This document shows, piece after piece, positions 1 through 7,104 of a stretch of DNA of 9,213 nt (positions are counted from its first letter, which is position 1; every line of letters begins with the position of its first letter). The position numbers and the translations under genes are program-made. A model generated the notes under the pieces. The model worked only from the letters and a program-made list of their open reading frames with translations, was not told the DNA's origin and did not search any database. The stretch is from the NCBI GenBank assembly GCA_030148365.1, contig JASBTO010000050.1, positions 1 through 9,213 on the forward strand, given 5' to 3'. This DNA is from Kangiellaceae bacterium. Its GTDB lineage: Bacteria; Pseudomonadota; Gammaproteobacteria; Enterobacterales; Kangiellaceae.

Positions 1-1050
1 TGCATGTAACTGCTGGCTGCGGGCTTTCTTGATGTCGCCGGTCAGCTGTCCCGGCAAGCGCGCGGCCTTGGTGCCGGCCCGCGGCGAGAAACTGAATATA
101 TGAATGTGTCCGAAGCCGGTCGCCTCGATGAACTCCAGCGAGCGGGCGAACTCCTCATCCGTCTCACCGGGAAAACCGACGATAATATCCGTGGTCACGT
201 TGAAACCGGGCACTTGCTGCCTGGCTCGGGCGACCAGCTCTGAAAACTGCGCCGTCTTGCAGCGCCGCGCCATGCACCGCAGCACCGAATCGGCACCACT
301 TTGCAGAGGCAGATGCATGTGGGGCATCAGCCGCGGGTTGTCGAACAGCGAAAAGAAGTCGTCCGGCAAATCCCAGGGCTCCACCGAGGCGAACCGGATC
401 CGGGGCATGTCGGTGTCGCTCAGGATGCGGGTGACCAGGCTTTTGAGATCGCTGCCGAGATCGGCGCCGTACCCGCCGACGTGGACGCCGGTCAGGACAA
501 TTTCCCGGATACCTTCCGAGTAATGGTGGTTGATCTGGTCAATGATGTCGCTTTCGGTGCGGCTGCGCTCATCGCCCCGGGCGATAGTGACGATGCAATA
601 GGTACAACGATAGCGGCAGCCGTCCTGGACCTTGATGAAAGCACGCTCGCGGTTCAGGGCAAAGAGTGCGGGCTCCGCCGGCTCGGTGGCCATTTCCGGC
701 ATGGCCGGCAATTCCAGCAAGGCGGCGGCCTGTTCGACCAGATCCTCCTTGTCATCATTGGCGACCACCAGATCGACGCCCATCAGGCCCCGGGCTTCTT
801 CCGGTTCCAGGGACGCATAACAACCGGTCACCACCAGCCGCGCCGCCGGATTGGCGCGATGATAACGGCGTACCATCTGCCGCGATTTACGGGCCGCCTC
901 ACCGGTCACCGCGCAACTGTTGAGCACCACCAGATCGGCGTCCGTGGCCGTGCGGCTGATCCCCAGACCCTTGCTGACAAAAGCTTCAGACCAGTTTTGC
1001 AGCTCTGCTTCGTTGAGCCGGCAACCGAGAAAATCCAGATAAACCTTCAT
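1..1050 (-). CDS. mtaB: MtaB-like tRNA methylthiotransferase (radical SAM), C-terminus cut by window edge
   Basis: Reading leftward from the ATG at 1050 gives 350 residues with no stop before the window edge. The N-terminal UPF0004 half carries three cysteines for the second iron-sulfur cluster: C10 (FLGCRLNE), C46 (NSCAVTGEAARKSR) and C77 (VTGCYA). The radical-SAM motif is C145-x3-C149-x2-C152 (QDGCRYRCTYC), followed by ARGDERSR, IVLTGVHVGGYG (184-195), HLPLQSGAD (246-254) and DIIVGFPGETDEEF (288-301). Family members convert an N6-modified adenosine in tRNA to its 2-methylthio form. The spellings LTGVHVGGYG and NSCAVTGEAARKSR fit MtaB (t6A-37 to ms2t6A-37) better than MiaB or RimO, but the C-terminal domain that would help separate them is outside the window. 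The start abuts the upstream peptidase stop (TGAATG), and an AAGGGT ribosome-binding site lies inside the end of that gene, which suggests translational coupling. Family assignment is firm; the MtaB subfamily is likely. Confidence 0.88.
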   Translation of the reverse strand, partial: MKVYLDFLGCRLNEAELQNWSEAFVSKGLGISRTATDADLVVLNSCAVTGEAARKSRQMVRRYHRANPAARLVVTGCYASLEPEEARGLMGVDLVVANDDKEDLVEQAAALLELPAMPEMATEPAEPALFALNRERAFIKVQDGCRYRCTYCIVTIARGDERSRTESDIIDQINHHYSEGIREIVLTGVHVGGYGADLGSDLKSLVTRILSDTDMPRIRFASVEPWDLPDDFFSLFDNPRLMPHMHLPLQSGADSVLRCMARRCKTAQFSELVARARQQVPGFNVTTDIIVGFPGETDEEFARSLEFIEATGFGHIHIFSFSPRAGTKAARLPGQLTGDIKKARSQQLHA

Positions 1051-2883
1051 TCATGAACCCTTCGCCGGCGGTACCGGATCCGGCATCGGGTGGCCCAGCC
1101 AGTTTTGGTAACGACGCTTTTGTGCAGGGCTGGCATCCTGTTTCGGCGTGATGGTCAAGGCGCCGGGATCCGCTTCGGCGGTGACCTCGACGGACATGAG
1201 CTGACCATCCCGGAAAATATGCAGGGTCACGGCCTCCCCGATGGGCAGCAACGCCAGCCGGGAGTCGGCGTCGGCCGCAGTAATGCGATAATTGTCGACC
1301 GCGATCAGACGATCGCCGGCGACCAGGCCGCCCTGCCAGGCCGGTCCGTCTTTCCAGACTTCCGACAGCACCAGATCCCCACCGGGTGCCGAATTCAGCT
1401 TGATACCCAGCCATGCCACAGGCTCCGGCGCTGCGCCGGACTCGGGCATTGGCGGCGCCAATTCAAGTCCGTAGTAACCAAGTACCTTGTCGAAATCGAG
1501 CTCCCGGGTGCCGGCGACATAGTTGCGCCAGAAGTTATCAAAGTCGCGACCGGTCAACTCCTTGAGAATGGCGAGAATGTCAGCTTCCCGGTAGCCCCGC
1601 TCGGCGACCGGAAAGTCCCGGTACAGCCTACGGTGTACGTCATCAAGGCTGTGCCGGTCATTGCTTGCTTCCCGGATAGCCTGGTCCAGTAGCAGGGACA
1701 CGAGTTTGCCCTTGCTGTAGATATTGACGCTGGAATTCTGTGCCCAGTCACCCCGATCGGCAATCCACTGATCGAAACTCGCCTGTGCCAGACTCATGGA
1801 AATCCGGCCCGGCCTCTGGCTGTACTTGCCGATATCTTCGGCCAGCTCCTTGAGAAATTCCGGACCGGTGATGACCTCGCTCCGGACTGCCAGCAGGCCG
1901 TCGTAATAGCTGGTGCCGCCTTCGACAAACCAGAGCAGCGGAGAATAATTCTCGCGCAGATAGTCGTAACGGTAGATGCCCTGGGGACGATAGCCCTTGA
2001 CGTTCCAGGTGTGGACAAACTCGTGGGCAGCAGTAGTAATAAAACTGACGTACTCTTCCCGCGGGGCGAACAGGAACCGGGGCCGCTGGATCACCGTAGA
2101 GTTGACGTGCTCGGTAGCGCCGCGAGCGCCGTCGGTAGCGTGAACGATGTAGAGATAACGGCGAAACGGAAATTCCTGCCAGGTGGTCTTGGCGATGCCG
2201 TCGAGTTTGACGAGATCTTCGACCATGGCGTCGAGATCGTAGTTGCCCTCGCCCCAGACCACCAGTTCATAGTCCCGGTTGCCGGCGCTGAAACTGCGGT
2301 ACTGGTGGATGCCGGTTTCAATGGGCGAGTCGACCAGATGATCGTAATTTTCCGCGACAAAACTATGAGGTGCCTCGCCCCGCTCCATGCCGGAGTGCGA
2401 CTGCCAGCCATCCGGAACCTTCAGGGTGACCGTCGCCGGCAAGGCGCGAAAGTTTTCCGCATAGACAAACACGCCGCTGGCGTCAAGAAACGCATGGCTG
2501 GCGTCGATATGACGCACCCGCTCGGCGAGCTGGTTGGCGTAGAGATCATAACTGACGCGCACCGCGCCCTTGGCGGGATTCTTGATCCGCCAGGTGTCCT
2601 TGTTGAGTTTCTTGACCTGCAGGGCATTGCCGCCGGCGTCCGTGGCAACCAGATGCCGGATCCCCTGGGCCAGATTCAGGATTTCGTAACGACCGGTCCG
2701 CCAGGCCGGCAAGTGGATATCCAGGAAGGCCTCACTGGTGGCCGGCAGGCTGACCTCGACCCGGGCCAGATGATGCACCGGATCGGTGATCTCGAGACGA
2801 TAGTCGACCCGCTCGGCGGGCGCGGCGGCCAGTGGCAGAGTAGCTGACAGATTGACAAGTATGGCGAACAGGAATTTTTTCAT
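1051..2883 (-). CDS. Secreted M61-family (glycyl aminopeptidase-like) metallopeptidase with PDZ domain
   Basis: The product has 610 residues and is likely exported. It begins MKKFLFAILVNLSATLPLAA, a classic Sec signal peptide with a likely cleavage site near residue 23 (AAAPA). The N-terminal part resembles the beta-rich M61 domain. The zinc site is HEFVH (H287, E288, H291, in TTAAHEFVHTWNVKGYRP), with the third ligand probably E321 in LWFVEGGTSYYDGLL; ATEHVNSTVI just upstream is also typical of M61. A PDZ domain spans about 491-568 (WLGIKLNS, GPAWQGGLVAGDRLIAVD). M61 enzymes include the Sphingomonas glycyl aminopeptidase; the substrate here is unknown and a periplasmic location is inferred. 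The frame is open upstream to a GTG at 2979, but the ATG at 2883 is preferred because it begins the signal peptide and has GAGAG a few bases before it. The gene lies 99 nt after the GFA-like gene and touches the mtaB-like gene. Confidence 0.9.
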   Translation of the reverse strand: MKKFLFAILVNLSATLPLAAAPAERVDYRLEITDPVHHLARVEVSLPATSEAFLDIHLPAWRTGRYEILNLAQGIRHLVATDAGGNALQVKKLNKDTWRIKNPAKGAVRVSYDLYANQLAERVRHIDASHAFLDASGVFVYAENFRALPATVTLKVPDGWQSHSGMERGEAPHSFVAENYDHLVDSPIETGIHQYRSFSAGNRDYELVVWGEGNYDLDAMVEDLVKLDGIAKTTWQEFPFRRYLYIVHATDGARGATEHVNSTVIQRPRFLFAPREEYVSFITTAAHEFVHTWNVKGYRPQGIYRYDYLRENYSPLLWFVEGGTSYYDGLLAVRSEVITGPEFLKELAEDIGKYSQRPGRISMSLAQASFDQWIADRGDWAQNSSVNIYSKGKLVSLLLDQAIREASNDRHSLDDVHRRLYRDFPVAERGYREADILAILKELTGRDFDNFWRNYVAGTRELDFDKVLGYYGLELAPPMPESGAAPEPVAWLGIKLNSAPGGDLVLSEVWKDGPAWQGGLVAGDRLIAVDNYRITAADADSRLALLPIGEAVTLHIFRDGQLMSVEVTAEADPGALTITPKQDASPAQKRRYQNWLGHPMPDPVPPAKGS

Positions 2884-2982
2884 GGACTCTCGCTGCGGGG
2901 TTGGGCTGAAAAACAGGGCGCGGGGCCAGATATTCAAGGGCGATATGGTACCGGGGCAGGCTGCCGCCAGCAAGGTCACCGG

Positions 2983-3381
2983 TCAGTCGGGGCGGGACAG
3001 GTGGGCCAGGTCGCCGGCGTTTTGCTCCCAGTGACGGCCGTCAAAATCCTCGAAACTGACCGCCTCGAACCCGTCCTGCAGAAGGCACCGGAAGTTGACG
3101 CTGATCCCGTCAGGATTGGAGCGCGGGACATAAAACGACTTGATGCCACAGTGACGGCAGAACAGGTGGTTGGCGACGCCGGTATTGAACCGGTAGCTGG
3201 TCAGCTCTGCTTCGCCCGCCAGCAACTCGAACCGGTCTTTCGGTACGATCAGGTGCTGATAGCCGGTCAGGGTGCAAATCGAGCAGTTACAGCCCCTCAC
3301 CACTACCCGGACCGGCGCCTGCACCCGGAAGCGCACCCGGCCGCAATGACAGCCGCCGGTGTGCCAGACGAGGTCACTCAT
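2983..3381 (-). CDS. GFA/CENP-V-type zinc-binding protein
   Basis: This 132-residue protein has the complete cysteine pattern of the GFA (glutathione-dependent formaldehyde-activating enzyme-like) family: C11 and C13 in GGCHCGRVRF, C31, C33 and C36 in GCNCSICTLTG, and C75 and C78 in LFCRHCGIKSFY. These residues bind zinc in known members, and the length is usual for the family. Founding members were proposed to help glutathione react with formaldehyde, but most relatives have no demonstrated activity, so the substrate should be left open. The protein has no signal peptide and is probably cytoplasmic. It starts at an ATG 34 nt after the mscS-like stop; AGGGT lies very close to the start and GGAAG a little further back. 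Spacing suggests co-transcription with the channel gene. No formaldehyde-related gene is nearby. Confidence 0.9.
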   Translation of the reverse strand: MSDLVWHTGGCHCGRVRFRVQAPVRVVVRGCNCSICTLTGYQHLIVPKDRFELLAGEAELTSYRFNTGVANHLFCRHCGIKSFYVPRSNPDGISVNFRCLLQDGFEAVSFEDFDGRHWEQNAGDLAHLSRPD

Positions 3382-3415
3382 GACCCTGCTTCCGGTTCAA
3401 AAGCCAGGCCACGGC

Positions 3416-4237
3416 TCAGTCGGTGTGCCGGTACAGGTGCACATCACGTTGCGGATAGGGAATGCTGATCCCGGCGGCGTCGAAAGCCTTTTTGATGGCC
3501 TCGATATTGTCGTGGTAAATGCCCCAATAATCATCGACGGTGCCGTGGGCCCTAATGACGAAGTTCACCGAGTTGTCGCCGAGATCGGAAATACCGATAA
3601 AGGGTTCCGGATCCTTGAAGATGCGCTCATCCCGGGCCAGTACGTCGCGGATCACCTGTTTAGCCTTGTCGATATCATCGTCATAGCCGATCCCGACCAC
3701 AATCTCGGCCCGGCGGCTGCCCTGATCGGTGTAGTTGACGATCGAATCCGATGACACGGGCCCGTTTGGAATGATGATAGTGCGCTTGTCCGCGGTCTTC
3801 AGAATGGTGTTGAAAATATTGATCTGATCAACCCGGCCCGTGTGGCCCTGGGTTTCGATCATGTCGCCAAGCTTGTAGGGCTTGAAAATCATCAGCATTA
3901 TGCTGCCGGCGAAATTCTGCAGGGTTCCGGACAGGGCCATACCGATGGCCAGACCGGCGGCACCCAGCAGCGCGATGAAGGAGGTCATCTGCACACCCAG
4001 CATGCTGACCACGGTGATCACCAGCATGATTTTCAGGGCAATGCTGATCAGGCTGGCAAGAAAGGATTCCAGCGCCGGATCATAGGCTTTGCGGGTAAAA
4101 AACCGGTGAACGCCCTTGTCGATCAGGCGCACCAGCCACAGGCCGACCAGCAGGACGATAAGCGCGGTCGCCAGTCGCGGCGCCCACTCGATACCCAGTT
4201 CCGTTGTGGTGGTAATCAGCTTGTCCATTTCTTCCAT
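3416..4237 (-). CDS. mscS: Small-conductance mechanosensitive channel, MscS family
   Basis: This 273-residue inner-membrane channel should open under membrane tension and release solutes during hypo-osmotic shock. Three membrane segments are visible at about residues 17-38, 57-80 and 86-118. The third is the pore helix, rich in alternating Gly and Ala (ALLGAAGLAIGMALSGTLQN), and runs into FKPYKLGDMIE, the start of the beta domain. RTIIIPNGPVSSDSIVNYT (152-170) and the closing ISIPYPQRDVHLY (257-269) are hallmarks of MscS itself. Length is close to E. coli MscS, so this is the minimal form without extra membrane helices. The first ATG is chosen because GAGGAA precedes it by about 7 nt; a second ATG three codons later is possible. 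It is the first gene of the leftward run and is divergent from the lipoprotein gene. Confidence 0.94.
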   Translation of the reverse strand: MEEMDKLITTTTELGIEWAPRLATALIVLLVGLWLVRLIDKGVHRFFTRKAYDPALESFLASLISIALKIMLVITVVSMLGVQMTSFIALLGAAGLAIGMALSGTLQNFAGSIMLMIFKPYKLGDMIETQGHTGRVDQINIFNTILKTADKRTIIIPNGPVSSDSIVNYTDQGSRRAEIVVGIGYDDDIDKAKQVIRDVLARDERIFKDPEPFIGISDLGDNSVNFVIRAHGTVDDYWGIYHDNIEAIKKAFDAAGISIPYPQRDVHLYRHTD

Positions 4238-4301
4238 TCAGAATTCCTCGTCACTCGAATTATCAGCGTCCGGTCAGTCGTCCGGCGCAGGATCAGGCGT
4301 T

Positions 4302-4330
4302 ATCTTAAGGGCTAGTCGGACATCCCGCAA
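4302..4330 (-). promoter_or_regulatory. Possible sigma70-like promoter for the mscS-like gene
   Basis: On the minus strand TTGCGG (4325-4330) and TAAGAT (4302-4307) are separated by exactly 17 nt, and the element points toward the channel gene about 65 nt away. Both boxes are weak (three and four of six consensus bases). A second -10-like hexamer, GATAAT (4259-4264), lies closer to the gene but has no -35 partner. Tentative. Confidence 0.3.
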
Positions 4331-4381
4331 ACCGGATTACTGACCGCCCGGCGGGCTACCGGCACTGTGGTAAACTCGAAA

Positions 4382-4396
4382 ATCTGTGGCACAGAT
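4382..4396. promoter_or_regulatory. Short perfect palindrome ahead of the lipoprotein gene
   Basis: ATCTGT-GGC-ACAGAT is an inverted repeat with 6-base arms and a 3-base centre, ending 9 nt before the CGGAG ribosome-binding site of the lipoprotein gene. The CTGTGG in its left half also occurs about 20 nt upstream, each copy followed a few bases later by TAAAC. This could be a regulator half-site pair or a small mRNA hairpin. No regulator is identified, and 6-base arms can arise by chance. Confidence 0.3.
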
Positions 4397-4417
4397 AAAC
4401 CGTTCCGGAGTCCGACC

Positions 4418-4825
4418 ATGAAATTTGTTCTGTCTTTTTTTGCCGCCCTGATACTGACCGCCTGCGCCGGCGTCCCGCCCGCCGAGGTTGACAGCCAGCT
4501 CGGTGCCTGGAAAGGCGCCCACATCGACGAGTTGATTCAGGCCTGGGGCGTGCCGACCGGAGAGCGCACCATTAACGATGTGCGCTACGCCGAATGGCGG
4601 TCACGACGGATTTCCAGTTCTCCGGCTATCTCCGTCGGGGTGGGCGGTGGCGGCAACCGCGGGTTTGGCAGCGTCGGCACCACGGTCGGCGGCGGCCCTG
4701 AAGAGAATACCTGTTTCCGCCAGGCAGCCTATGACCAGCAGGGCATTGTGACGCGATTGACCTGGAACGGCGACGCGACCACCTGCAGTGAAGCTATTCC
4801 GCCCCGCTATCCCCAAAAAAACTGA
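4418..4825 (+). CDS. Small glycine-rich lipoprotein of unknown function
   Basis: The product has 135 residues and is not one I recognise by name. It starts MKFVLSFFAALILTACAG, a lipoprotein signal with lipobox LTAC; C16 would be lipidated. Alanine at +2 favours sorting to the outer membrane. The mature part has IDELIQAWGVPTGERT (36-51) and VRYAEW (55-60), which resemble the 'helix then G.P then W' start seen in small SmpA/BamE-like envelope proteins; that likeness is by eye only. A glycine-rich stretch follows (72-93), then C99 and C123, which could form a disulfide in the periplasm. The open frame extends upstream to 4367, but the ATG at 4418 is chosen because it begins the lipoprotein signal and has CGGAG 7 nt before it. 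The gene is monocistronic, divergent from the channel gene, and converges with the usp gene 24 nt away. Confidence 0.85.
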   Translation: MKFVLSFFAALILTACAGVPPAEVDSQLGAWKGAHIDELIQAWGVPTGERTINDVRYAEWRSRRISSSPAISVGVGGGGNRGFGSVGTTVGGGPEENTCFRQAAYDQQGIVTRLTWNGDATTCSEAIPPRYPQKN

Positions 4826-4849
4826 GCAGGCACCAAGGTCAGGCTTCAG

Positions 4850-5293
4850 TTATTCAATCCGGACTGCCAGTACGTCACAGGGAGCGCCATGCAAGACGCT
4901 GCTGGCGGTCGAGCCGAGGATCAAACCCAGCCCTTTTTGCCCATGGGTACCAATGACGATTAAATCGGCCTGCGCTTGTTTGGCAAACTCCTTGATTTCA
5001 TAGGCAGGCTTGCCCCGCAACACATGCCGATCGGCAGTATCAATATCCAGCTCATCACCGAGACTGGCCATGATCTCTTCCTTGTGGCGCATGATTTCTT
5101 CGTCGAAAGCACCGACATTAACCGCGACGGACACATAGGGCGAGCCGTCGAAATAGGCGGAGTTGATGGGCTCGGTGACGTGCAGCAGACTGAGGCGGGA
5201 AGCTGGCGTCGCCAGCGCTCTGGCTTTACGGGCAACCTGCCCGGACTCCTCCGTCAGATCCACCGCGACAATAATCCGTTCAAAGCCGTTCAT
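4850..5293 (-). CDS. Universal stress protein (UspA family)
   Basis: This 147-residue cytoplasmic protein has the UspA fold. It begins with the first beta strand, FERIIVAVDLTEES (4-17), and ends with the nucleotide-loop region ADLIVIGTHGQKGLGLILGS (109-128) followed by TASSVLHGAPCDVLAVR. The loop is G115-x2-G118-x8-G127-S128, one residue shorter than the G-x2-G-x9-G(S/T) spacing of ATP-binding members such as MJ0577, so ATP binding should not be assumed. Family members are induced by starvation and other stresses and often act as dimers; the exact role here cannot be read from sequence. The start has GAGGAC about 9 nt upstream. The gene is 77 nt downstream of recJ and may be co-transcribed or use the candidate promoter in that gap. 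Confidence 0.93.
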   Translation of the reverse strand: MNGFERIIVAVDLTEESGQVARKARALATPASRLSLLHVTEPINSAYFDGSPYVSVAVNVGAFDEEIMRHKEEIMASLGDELDIDTADRHVLRGKPAYEIKEFAKQAQADLIVIGTHGQKGLGLILGSTASSVLHGAPCDVLAVRIE

Positions 5294-5350
5294 AAGCTGT
5301 TGTCCTCTTCACGCCCTGTGACAAGACGCCGGTTGCCGACGCGTCCGTTC

Positions 5351-5379
5351 ATTGTACCCAATGGGATCGTCTATTGCAG
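5351..5379 (-). promoter_or_regulatory. Possible promoter for the universal stress protein gene
   Basis: On the minus strand a good -10-like TACAAT (5351-5356) has a poor -35-like CTGCAA 17 nt upstream (5374-5379), overlapping the recJ stop. It would give a leader of about 50 nt. The -10 box matches five of six consensus bases, the -35 only three. If real, it would let the stress gene be expressed apart from recJ. Confidence 0.3.
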
Positions 5380-7095
5380 AGGCGCAAGATCGGAGACGAT
5401 CAGTTGCAGGTTGCTGCGCTCTCGCCAGACATTGATATCCAGCCGGTAGACGGCGCGCAGGCGCTCGCAGGACTCGTCCCAATTCTCGACATCGGCATTG
5501 AAGGCAATGGCGTCCACCAGCGGTGCGTCCGGGGCTGGCCGCAGGGTCAGCTTCAGGTGCTTTTCGGCCACCACACGGCTATTGACCAGGATGAATTCGC
5601 CGTCGAATTCGGGCTCCGGGAAACCTTGTCCCCAGGGTCCGGCATTGCGCAGCTCCTCGGCCGTGGCCATGGTCATTTCCGTCGCCGCGAGTTCGCCGTC
5701 GGTCAGCAGTTCATTGGCCGGCGCCCCATCGCCGAGCTGCCGGGCCAGTTCCGCCTCGAATGCTTCGGCAAAGGCGTCCAGCCCCTCGGCGCTCAAGGAC
5801 AAACCGGCGGCCATGGCGTGACCACCGAATTTGGCGATCAGATCCGGGTGGCGGGCGGCAATATTGGCCAGCGTATCGCGGATATGCACTTCCGGTACCG
5901 AGCGGGCCGAGCCTTTCAGTTCACCACTGTCACTGCGGGCAAACACCACCGCGGGACGATTGCAGCGCTCTTTCAGGCGCGACGCCAACAGGCCCACGAC
6001 GCCCTGATGAAAGTCCTCGTGGAACAGACACAGCCCTCGTTGCGCGTCGCTCTCCGGCGCCGGGATCCGCTCCAGCATTTCCAGAGCCTGCTGTTGCATG
6101 TCGGCTTCGATATTCCGGCGTTGCTGATTGATGTCATCGAGCGCCATGGCCATGGTTCGCGCCCGGCCGGGATCGTCCGCAAGCAGGCATTCAATGCCGA
6201 GGGACATGTCTTCAAGGCGACCGGCAGCATTGAGCCGCGGGCCGACGATAAAGCCCAGATCCGCGGCCGTGATCCGCTCAGGCTCGCGGCGACCGGCACG
6301 CAACAGGGCGATAATGCCGGGGCGACAGCGACCGGCGCGGATGCGCCGCAAACCCTGATCGACGAGGATCCGGTTATTGGTGTCGAGTGGCACCACGTCC
6401 GCGACCGTACCCAGGGCGACCAGATCCAGAAACTCGGCAAGATTTGGTTCTGCCAGGCCCTGACTGTCAAACCAGCCGCTCTCCCGCAGCCGATCACGGA
6501 GCGCCAACATGACATAGAAAATCACCCCGACACCGGCCAGGTTCTTGCTGACAAAACCATCCCCGGGCTGGTTGGGATTGACGATGGCGTCGGCCTCCGG
6601 AAGTTGCTCCCCGGCCAAGTGGTGATCGGTCACCAGCACCCGGATCCCGAGTTTCCGGGCGCGCTCGACTCCCGCAACGCTGGATATGCCGTTATCCACG
6701 GTGATGATGAGATCGGGATTGCGAGCAGCGGCCACCTCGACGATCTCCGGCGTCAACCCGTAGCCATAGTCAAAACGGTTGGGGACCAGATAGCTGACTT
6801 TGGCCGCACCCATCGCCTGCAGGGCCAGCATAGCCAGCGCAGAGCTGGTGGCGCCATCGGCATCAAAGTCACCGACAATCAGGATATGGCTGCGGCGCTG
6901 CAGGGCATCGAGCAGCAATTCCGTGGCCTCGCCGATCCCCTTGAGTCCGGAGAAATGGGCCAGACGGCCGAGGCCCAGATCCAGCTCACTCGCATTACTG
7001 ACGCCACGACTGGCGTAGATCCGGGTCAGCAACGGTGACAGGCCCTCGAGCCCGGTGGCCGGTGCGCGCCGGCGGACGATGTTTTTGGCGTTCAT
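5371..7095 (-). CDS. recJ: Single-stranded-DNA-specific 5'-3' exonuclease RecJ
   Basis: The protein has 574 residues, the normal length for proteobacterial RecJ. All DHH-family motifs are present: GDFDADGATSS (75-85), VDNGISSV (133-140), VTDHHLAGE (156-163), and D224 and D233 in LDLVALGTVADVVPL. Next come GPRLNAAGRLEDM (285-297) and the DHHA1 domain with HQGVVGLLASRLKER (363-377) and FGGHAMAAGLSL (423-434). The C-terminal OB-type domain starts near NAGPWGQGFPEPEF (484-497). RecJ degrades single-stranded DNA 5' to 3' with Mn or Mg ions in the RecF recombination pathway, mismatch repair and processing of stalled forks. The start is an ATG 9 nt after the amidohydrolase TAG with only a weak Shine-Dalgarno, so translation may depend on the upstream gene. 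Confidence 0.97.
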   Translation of the reverse strand: MNAKNIVRRRAPATGLEGLSPLLTRIYASRGVSNASELDLGLGRLAHFSGLKGIGEATELLLDALQRRSHILIVGDFDADGATSSALAMLALQAMGAAKVSYLVPNRFDYGYGLTPEIVEVAAARNPDLIITVDNGISSVAGVERARKLGIRVLVTDHHLAGEQLPEADAIVNPNQPGDGFVSKNLAGVGVIFYVMLALRDRLRESGWFDSQGLAEPNLAEFLDLVALGTVADVVPLDTNNRILVDQGLRRIRAGRCRPGIIALLRAGRREPERITAADLGFIVGPRLNAAGRLEDMSLGIECLLADDPGRARTMAMALDDINQQRRNIEADMQQQALEMLERIPAPESDAQRGLCLFHEDFHQGVVGLLASRLKERCNRPAVVFARSDSGELKGSARSVPEVHIRDTLANIAARHPDLIAKFGGHAMAAGLSLSAEGLDAFAEAFEAELARQLGDGAPANELLTDGELAATEMTMATAEELRNAGPWGQGFPEPEFDGEFILVNSRVVAEKHLKLTLRPAPDAPLVDAIAFNADVENWDESCERLRAVYRLDINVWRERSNLQLIVSDLAPLQ

Positions 7096-7104
7096 GAAGT
7101 TGCT

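Noticed and set aside
301..1056. Plus-strand open frame of 251 codons at the left end
   Set aside because: The minus strand encodes an uninterrupted methylthiotransferase with both cysteine sets, so the plus-strand frame is spurious.
2011..2847. Plus-strand open frame of 278 codons antisense to the M61 peptidase
   Set aside because: It is opposite a complete peptidase with HEFVH and PDZ motifs; the translation shows no family features.
2946..2974. TTGCTG-N17-TACCAT as a promoter ahead of the peptidase gene
   Set aside because: Spacing is right but both boxes are weak, and the gene can be served by the upstream mscS-GFA transcript; too little to list as a feature.
2884..2979. N-terminal extension of the M61 peptidase from a GTG at 2979
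   Set aside because: The extension precedes a textbook signal peptide starting at 2883, which would then be internal.
5374..7038. Long plus-strand open frame of 554 codons antisense to recJ
   Set aside because: It lies wholly opposite a full-length RecJ with all catalytic motifs, and its translation has no recognisable domain. Long antisense frames are common in GC-rich genes.
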